DNA of 64,000 nt from contig NZ_UGSI01000001.1 of NCBI RefSeq assembly GCF_900454495.1, positions 2,914,001 to 2,978,000 of the forward strand, given 5' to 3'. The DNA comes from Paenibacillus macerans (GTDB lineage Bacteria; Bacillota; Bacilli; Paenibacillales; Paenibacillaceae). Shown piece by piece: positions 60,016-64,000 of the stretch. The translations under genes and the position numbers were made by a program. The first letter of the stretch is position 1, and each line of letters starts with the position of its first letter. The notes beneath the pieces were generated by a model that was not told the DNA's origin, searched no databases, and saw only the letters and a program-made list of their open reading frames with translations.

Positions 60016-60939
60016 ATGCCGATACGTCCGCCAATTTTGCAGCGAGGAGATACCGTTGGAATCGTTACCTTGGGCAGCCCGCTTAATGCAAACCTCATTA
60101 ATGAACGAATCGGAGTTTTGAGAGCAATGGGGTTCAATATTGTATTGGGCCAATTCGTTTATGCGCAAAACGGGTTTTTAGCCGGCACAGACGAGCAGCG
60201 GGCTTCCGATTTGATGATGATGTTTGAAAACGAGCAGGTTAAAATGATACTGCCCACCCGAGGCGGCACCGGAGTAGCCGGAATTCTTCCGTACCTTGAT
60301 TACAATGTGATCCGGAATAATCCCAAAATCGTTACAGGCTACAGCGATATCACGGTATTGTTAAATGCACTGCATCAAATTGTGGATTTAATCACATTTC
60401 ATAGTCTGCTGCTGATTGACTTCAAATCCGAAACGCCCGCCTATAATTTCGACCAGTTTTTTTCCGCGACATCCCTGTACTCGTTGACCCGGCCGATCCA
60501 GAATCCGCCGGGATTTCCGCTGATCAGCCGGGTACCGGGCAACGTTACGGGCCCGCTTGTCGGCGGGAATCTGACCTCTTTTGTCGATACGTTGGGCACG
60601 CCTTTTGAAATCGATACACGAGGGAAAATTCTCGTTCTTGAAGAAACGCACGAACCCACCAATACCGTCTACAGGTATTTGAATCATCTGAAGCTGGCCG
60701 GAAAATTGAATGACTGCATCGGCATTATTATGGGGGAATGCACGGGCTGTCAGGCGGCTTACGGCATATCCTATGAGGATTTAATCGAAGAATTCGTCGT
60801 TCCGCTCGGTAAACCGCTGATCACGAACCTGGCCACAGGCCACGGCCTTTATAAAGCGGCTTTGCCGATCGGCGCCATGGTTAACCTTAATTCGGTCAAT
60901 AATACAATAACCGTGGTTGAACCGACCATCAGCGTATAA
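60016..60939 (+). CDS. LD-carboxypeptidase (S66 family, MccF/LdcA-like)
   Basis: Serine peptidase of family S66, 307 residues, cutting L,D bonds in murein peptides or, in MccF members, microcin-like aminoacyl-adenylates. N-terminal PPILQRGDTVGIVTLGSP, then MILPTRGGTGVAGILPYLDY, nucleophile Ser in IVTGYSDITVLL, VGGNLTSFVDTLGTPFEID, the Glu in ILVLEETHEPTNTVYRYLNH, and the catalytic His in TNLATGHGLYKAALPIG. The ATG at 60016 follows GGGGAAGGAAG; the longer frame is ignored. Predicted cytosolic, no signal peptide. Confidence 0.9.
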   Translation: MPIRPPILQRGDTVGIVTLGSPLNANLINERIGVLRAMGFNIVLGQFVYAQNGFLAGTDEQRASDLMMMFENEQVKMILPTRGGTGVAGILPYLDYNVIRNNPKIVTGYSDITVLLNALHQIVDLITFHSLLLIDFKSETPAYNFDQFFSATSLYSLTRPIQNPPGFPLISRVPGNVTGPLVGGNLTSFVDTLGTPFEIDTRGKILVLEETHEPTNTVYRYLNHLKLAGKLNDCIGIIMGECTGCQAAYGISYEDLIEEFVVPLGKPLITNLATGHGLYKAALPIGAMVNLNSVNNTITVVEPTISV

Positions 60940-61210
60940 CGTTGCCCTTTTTAAAACCGACTCTGCGAATAATCCCTGCAACGGATTTATTGTTAAACCA
61001 TTTGGTTGCGTACTCCAGAAAAACACTACAATAATTGAAAATAAATACGCTGGTAAAGCGATTTTAATGGCATTAAGATAGATTTTAGCAGTCGAATTTT
61101 TTATGCCTAAATACTCTATAAACCTTTCCCTTCTCCTGTGAAACTACCCACTTCGGGCGGTTGAATCCTATTTCCTGGAGACGCCATCTGGACGTTTTCC
61201 TATAGGCGAT

Positions 61211-61412
61211 AAAATAAAGACAAAAAATGGCGTTATTTCGGCGGTATTCCTCATTCTGAATGAAATAGAGGAAAATTTTACCGCTTTTTTCTTAAATCAC
61301 CGGGAAATAGACGCTTCTCGCCCCGTTCACGGGAAAATAAGGACATAAAATTCCGCTATTGGTGATAAGCCTGCTTCATCCCGGAAAATAAGCGCATAAA
61401 ATTCCCCTATAT
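61211..61412. repeat. 202-bp dispersed repeat element, copy B (four units)
   Basis: Units start at 61211, 61263, 61334 and 61385 (steps 52, 71, 51), of the form AAATAnnGnnATAAAATT ending in CCGCTATT. The longest spacer, GGGAAATAGACGCTTCTCGC and on, resembles GGGAAAACGGCCCTTTTCGC in copy A. Length and step pattern equal copy A, 23 kb away. No gene is seen in 60940-61459. Confidence 0.65.
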
Positions 61413-61459
61413 TTATGAGGGGGGGCGACAGCAGGATTCCCTGTAAAATCGAATAAATG

Positions 61460-61724
61460 TCACCGGACCGCCCTTTGCCACAGCGTCAGTAATTTCGCCA
61501 AATAACCGCCATTTAAAAGAATCCCGATAAAAAAACAACCGGCTATAGCAAAAGCGATGTTCTTATTGAAGGGGACATACCCTAAATCTTCAGTAAATTT
61601 TCCGCTTCTAAAATCGGTACAGAAAACGCTGAATCACTAGGGAAAATGCCGCAACAATAAAAATACACACTATGGCATATAACAAAAAAATACTTAATAC
61701 ACTTCTTGCTTTCCCGCTGTCCAT
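61460..61724 (-). pseudogene. Small two-helix membrane protein, frameshifted
   Basis: From ATG 61724 the frame reads MDSGKARSVLSIFLLYAIVC and IFIVAAFSLVIQRFLYRF, then stops. One base further on, the next frame continues RSGKFTEDLGYVPFNKNIAF with AIAGCFFIGILLNGGYLAKL and ends at 61460. Together they would give a protein of about 87 residues with two membrane helices. A single-base shift near 61613 explains it. No family recognised; it lies between the repeat element and MOSC copy 2. Confidence 0.55.
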
Positions 61725-61768
61725 GGATTGTCATTACTTCTTAGGTTCTATTGATGACAAGGCCGCCC

Positions 61769-62452
61769 TCATAAATTACCGGTCAATCGTTCCTGCGGAT
61801 TAACCTCGATTCCGTCTAATCGCTTTACGAATGTGGCTCTCCAGTTCACCGACAATTCTTTGACTTCAAGGATCTTTTTAATACCGGCTATATCCTCTTT
61901 CGCATGATGCATGATCCGGTTTGCGTAAGAAACCGTGATCGCTCGGGGATGGCGGGAAATCCTGGTGAGGCCGTCCGCCTTGGAGACAAGCCCTTCTTCC
62001 AACACACGCAAATAAAAGCCGGTAAATCCGGTTTTCTGCATGGTTAGCGGCATGTCCGGGGCGTCGTATTTGATCGACAATTTATAGCAGGGCTGCCGCG
62101 GTTGACTAACCTGAACAAGGGCTTCTCCAAACTTAAAGATATCGCCGATGCACACATCCGTTTCCGCCAATCCCCGAATCGTTAAATTTTCCCCGAACGC
62201 TCCAAAGTCCAATGTTTTCTGCAGCTCTTTTTCCCAAAACGGATAGTGTTCATAGGGATAGACGCATACGGCCTTTTCCTTGCCGCCGTGATGAACAAGG
62301 TCCCCCTGGCCATCCCCCTCCAGGTTCAACCAGGATAAAAAAAGCGATTCATTTGCGGGAAGTTTGAGTATGCCGGTAGACACTTCCTTATTTTTAAACT
62401 GTATCTGTTTGGGTTTGCCTATATTAATCGAAAGGATTTCTGCATAACTCAT
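61769..62452 (-). CDS. MOSC-domain protein (YiiM-like), copy 2, intact
   Basis: Protein of 227 residues of the YiiM/YuaD type, related to molybdenum-cofactor sulfurase C-terminal domains and involved in detoxifying N-hydroxylated or sulfur compounds in relatives. Features: EILSINIGKPKQIQFKNKEV, GDGQGDLVHHGGKEKAVCVY, the MOSC core ENLTIRGLAETDVCIGDIFK, and the conserved Cys in VSQPRQPCYKLSIKYD. The 3-alpha end (ANRIMHHAKEDIAGIKKILE) is present. GAGGTGATCCCTT precedes the ATG. It diverges from a LysR remnant. Confidence 0.92.
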   Translation of the reverse strand: MSYAEILSINIGKPKQIQFKNKEVSTGILKLPANESLFLSWLNLEGDGQGDLVHHGGKEKAVCVYPYEHYPFWEKELQKTLDFGAFGENLTIRGLAETDVCIGDIFKFGEALVQVSQPRQPCYKLSIKYDAPDMPLTMQKTGFTGFYLRVLEEGLVSKADGLTRISRHPRAITVSYANRIMHHAKEDIAGIKKILEVKELSVNWRATFVKRLDGIEVNPQERLTGNL

Positions 62453-62487
62453 AAGGGATCACCTCAACGATGATTTTTTTTCAGGGC

Positions 62488-62740
62488 CAAGCTCCTGTTT
62501 TTTGCGACAACGGATCAATGAGCATTGCCGCGCCCTAGATATAAAACCGCAGCGGGTTGCGGAAATGACTACGATGGAATCCATCATCAACATGGTCGCT
62601 CAGGGTGTCGGCGTCATCATTTTGCCGATAGGCTACCTCGATTATATCAACACCTCGTTTACCGAAAAAACAAATATTTATGCGCGTCCAGCCGAGTGTT
62701 TAAGGAGCAATTGCTTATGGCAGTAAAAAGCGATAACTAA
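62488..62740 (+). pseudogene. LysR-family remnant, copy 2
   Basis: Corresponds to the last third of the LysR gene at 58920-59813. It reads LRQRINEHCRALDIKPQRVA, MESIINMVAQGVGVIILPIG and YLDYIN, then lacks about 65 bases found in copy 1, and goes on out of frame to the same ending (near AAGGAACAATTG). The HTH and most of the sensor domain are gone. With MOSC copy 2 it forms the mirror case of copy 1. Confidence 0.85.
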
Positions 62741-62761
62741 AGCTAATACGATGTTCAGCCC

Positions 62762-64000
62762 CTATTCCTCCATGATCTCTCTTAATGCCTGGCTATGGGC
62801 GGCTAGCGTCGTTTCGATGTCCTCGTCCGAATGGGCTGCCGAAACGAACATCGCTTCAAATGGAGTGGGGGCCGTCAATATGCCAAACTCCAGCATGGCT
62901 GCATAATACGTTTTAAATACCCGCGTATTCGATAATTTGGCCGTTTCGTAATCGATGACATCATGCTCCGTAAAATATGGGCACAGCAACGAGCCTGCCC
63001 GGTTCACCTTTAGCGGCACGCCTAACTTTATAGCATTTTGCAAAAAGCCTTCGGCCAACCTGGCCGCTTTTCTCTCCAATTCGTCATAAATTCCGGGTAA
63101 CGCAAGCTCCCGCAAGGTTGCATATCCGGCCGCCATGGCGAGCGGATTGCCGGATAACGTTCCCGCTTGGTAGATCGGCCCGGCCGGGGCGATCTGCTCC
63201 ATGATTTCACGTTTGCCGCCGTAAGCTCCCACTGGAAGCCCGCCGCCGATCACTTTGCCGAGACATGTGAGATCCGGCCGGATTCCATATAGCCCCTGCG
63301 CCCCATGGTAGCCTAGGCGGAATCCCGTGATCACTTCATCAAAGATCAGCAGGCTTCCGTAACGCAACGTAATCTCCCGCAATCCTTGGAGAAATCCAGA
63401 CAAAGGCGGTACAACTCCCATATTCCCGGCGACCGGCTCGACAATGACGGCGGCGATTTGTTCGCCGAACCGCTCAAAGGCAGCGTGTACGCTGTCCAAA
63501 TTGTTATAAGCCGCAGTCAGGGTATTCGCCGCAATGCCTTCCGGTACCCCCGGGCTATCCGGCAAGCCCAATGTGGCCACGCCGGACCCGGATTTGATCA
63601 GCATCCCGTCGGAATGGCCGTGATAGCCTCCTTGAAACTTCAATATTTTTTGCCGTTTCGTATATCCTCTTGCCAAACGCAACGCGCTCATGACGGCTTC
63701 CGTACCGGAATTCACCATGCGTACCATGTCGACGGATGGAACGGCTGCGCAGATCAACTCGGCCATCCGGGTTTCCAGCTCCGTCGCCAATCCGAAGCTC
63801 GTCCCCCGTTCCGCCGCTTCCCGTATGGCATCAACTACCCTTGGGTGGGCATGCCCCAGGATCAACGGCCCCCATGAGCCGATATAGTCGATGAATTCAT
63901 TTCCGTCGATATCATACACGCGCGATCCCTTGCCGCCCGCGGCAAACACAGGGGACAAACCAACGGAAGCAAATGCGCGGACCGGGCTGTTTACCCCGCC
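62762..64000 (-). CDS. hemL: Glutamate-1-semialdehyde 2,1-aminomutase (HemL), partial
   Basis: PLP enzyme that makes 5-aminolevulinate for haem and other tetrapyrroles. The frame is open to the right edge, starting in the window at GGVNSPVRAFASVGLSPVFA, so about 20-30 N-terminal residues are missing. Core motifs: YIDYIGSWGPLILGHAHPRV, MVNSGTEAVMSALRLARGYT, KFQGGYHGHSDGMLIKSGSG, LLIFDEVITGFRLGYHGAQG, and the PLP lysine in LTCLGKVIGGGLPVGAYGGK. Paenibacillus and Bacillus genomes often have two hemL genes; no other hem gene is in the window, so this may be the second one. Confidence 0.93.
   Translation of the reverse strand, partial: GGVNSPVRAFASVGLSPVFAAGGKGSRVYDIDGNEFIDYIGSWGPLILGHAHPRVVDAIREAAERGTSFGLATELETRMAELICAAVPSVDMVRMVNSGTEAVMSALRLARGYTKRQKILKFQGGYHGHSDGMLIKSGSGVATLGLPDSPGVPEGIAANTLTAAYNNLDSVHAAFERFGEQIAAVIVEPVAGNMGVVPPLSGFLQGLREITLRYGSLLIFDEVITGFRLGYHGAQGLYGIRPDLTCLGKVIGGGLPVGAYGGKREIMEQIAPAGPIYQAGTLSGNPLAMAAGYATLRELALPGIYDELERKAARLAEGFLQNAIKLGVPLKVNRAGSLLCPYFTEHDVIDYETAKLSNTRVFKTYYAAMLEFGILTAPTPFEAMFVSAAHSDEDIETTLAAHSQALREIMEE

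Overview
The window looks like the chromosome of a Paenibacillus-type member of the Bacillota (family Paenibacillaceae). The evidence is strong AGGAGG-type ribosome binding sites with many TTG and GTG starts, a Bacillus-style myo-inositol (iol) regulon, CcpN-PpsR gluconeogenic control genes, a LicT/RAT antiterminated beta-glucoside operon, CcpA cre boxes and a two-gene BlaI-BlaR1 module. Base composition is near 50% GC. No tRNA, rRNA, CRISPR array or prophage was seen. The species is an inference.

Layout. 1-2785: the 5' part of a secreted GH18 chitinase, a CueP-like copper protein, and a secreted HEIAH metalloprotease with a C-terminal beta/gamma-crystallin domain. 2946-7479: licT, tandem RAT-terminator leaders, bglP and a frameshifted bglH. 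7628-10258: an XRE regulator, a mosaic of three gene scraps and an IS1595-type element. 10280-13280: a histidine kinase, response regulator and AI-2E-family permease operon. 13464-32647: the inositol region, with iolR, iolD-iolB, a tautomerase, iolH, a broken iolI, iolE, an AraC regulator, iolG and an MFS transporter; then glpX-ppsR-ccpN; then a second operon iolA-iolJ-iolC-gntP-type permease-inositol monophosphatase. Both large iol operons start at TTGACT-N17 promoters with a cre box inside the promoter.

33027-40460: an Rpn-type nuclease gene, a GNAT scrap, a ribose-type ABC transporter, a 202-bp four-unit repeat element, and an MFS pump with its TetR repressor. 40509-48181: an eight-gene operon with a divergent GntR/UTRA regulator, encoding an FrlB/FraB-like SIS deglycase, two FrlD-like kinases, a Dcu-family permease, an amidohydrolase, a YjbQ protein, an FrlC-like TIM-barrel protein and a cupin. 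It resembles the fructoselysine (frl) and fructose-asparagine (fra) Amadori-compound pathways but matches neither exactly. It is the best candidate here for an undescribed catabolic system.

48185-55366: an ECF sigma factor, its membrane anti-sigma factor and a secreted paralogue of the anti-sigma ectodomain; a BlaI-BlaR1 pair co-transcribed with a solute-binding lipoprotein; and an unassigned secreted protein. 55490-57306: an IS4-type remnant and a second IS1595-type copy. 57398-64000: a methyltransferase-like gene, a duplicated MOSC/LysR pair in which each copy has kept a different gene, an LD-carboxypeptidase, a second copy of the 202-bp repeat element, a frameshifted two-helix membrane protein and hemL running off the right edge.

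Many reading frames here are interrupted: bglH, iolI, MOSC copy 1, LysR copy 2, a GNAT gene, a small membrane protein and an IS4 transposase. Either the strain is losing genes or some breaks are sequence errors; the duplications and deletions that can be read directly point to real decay for several of them.
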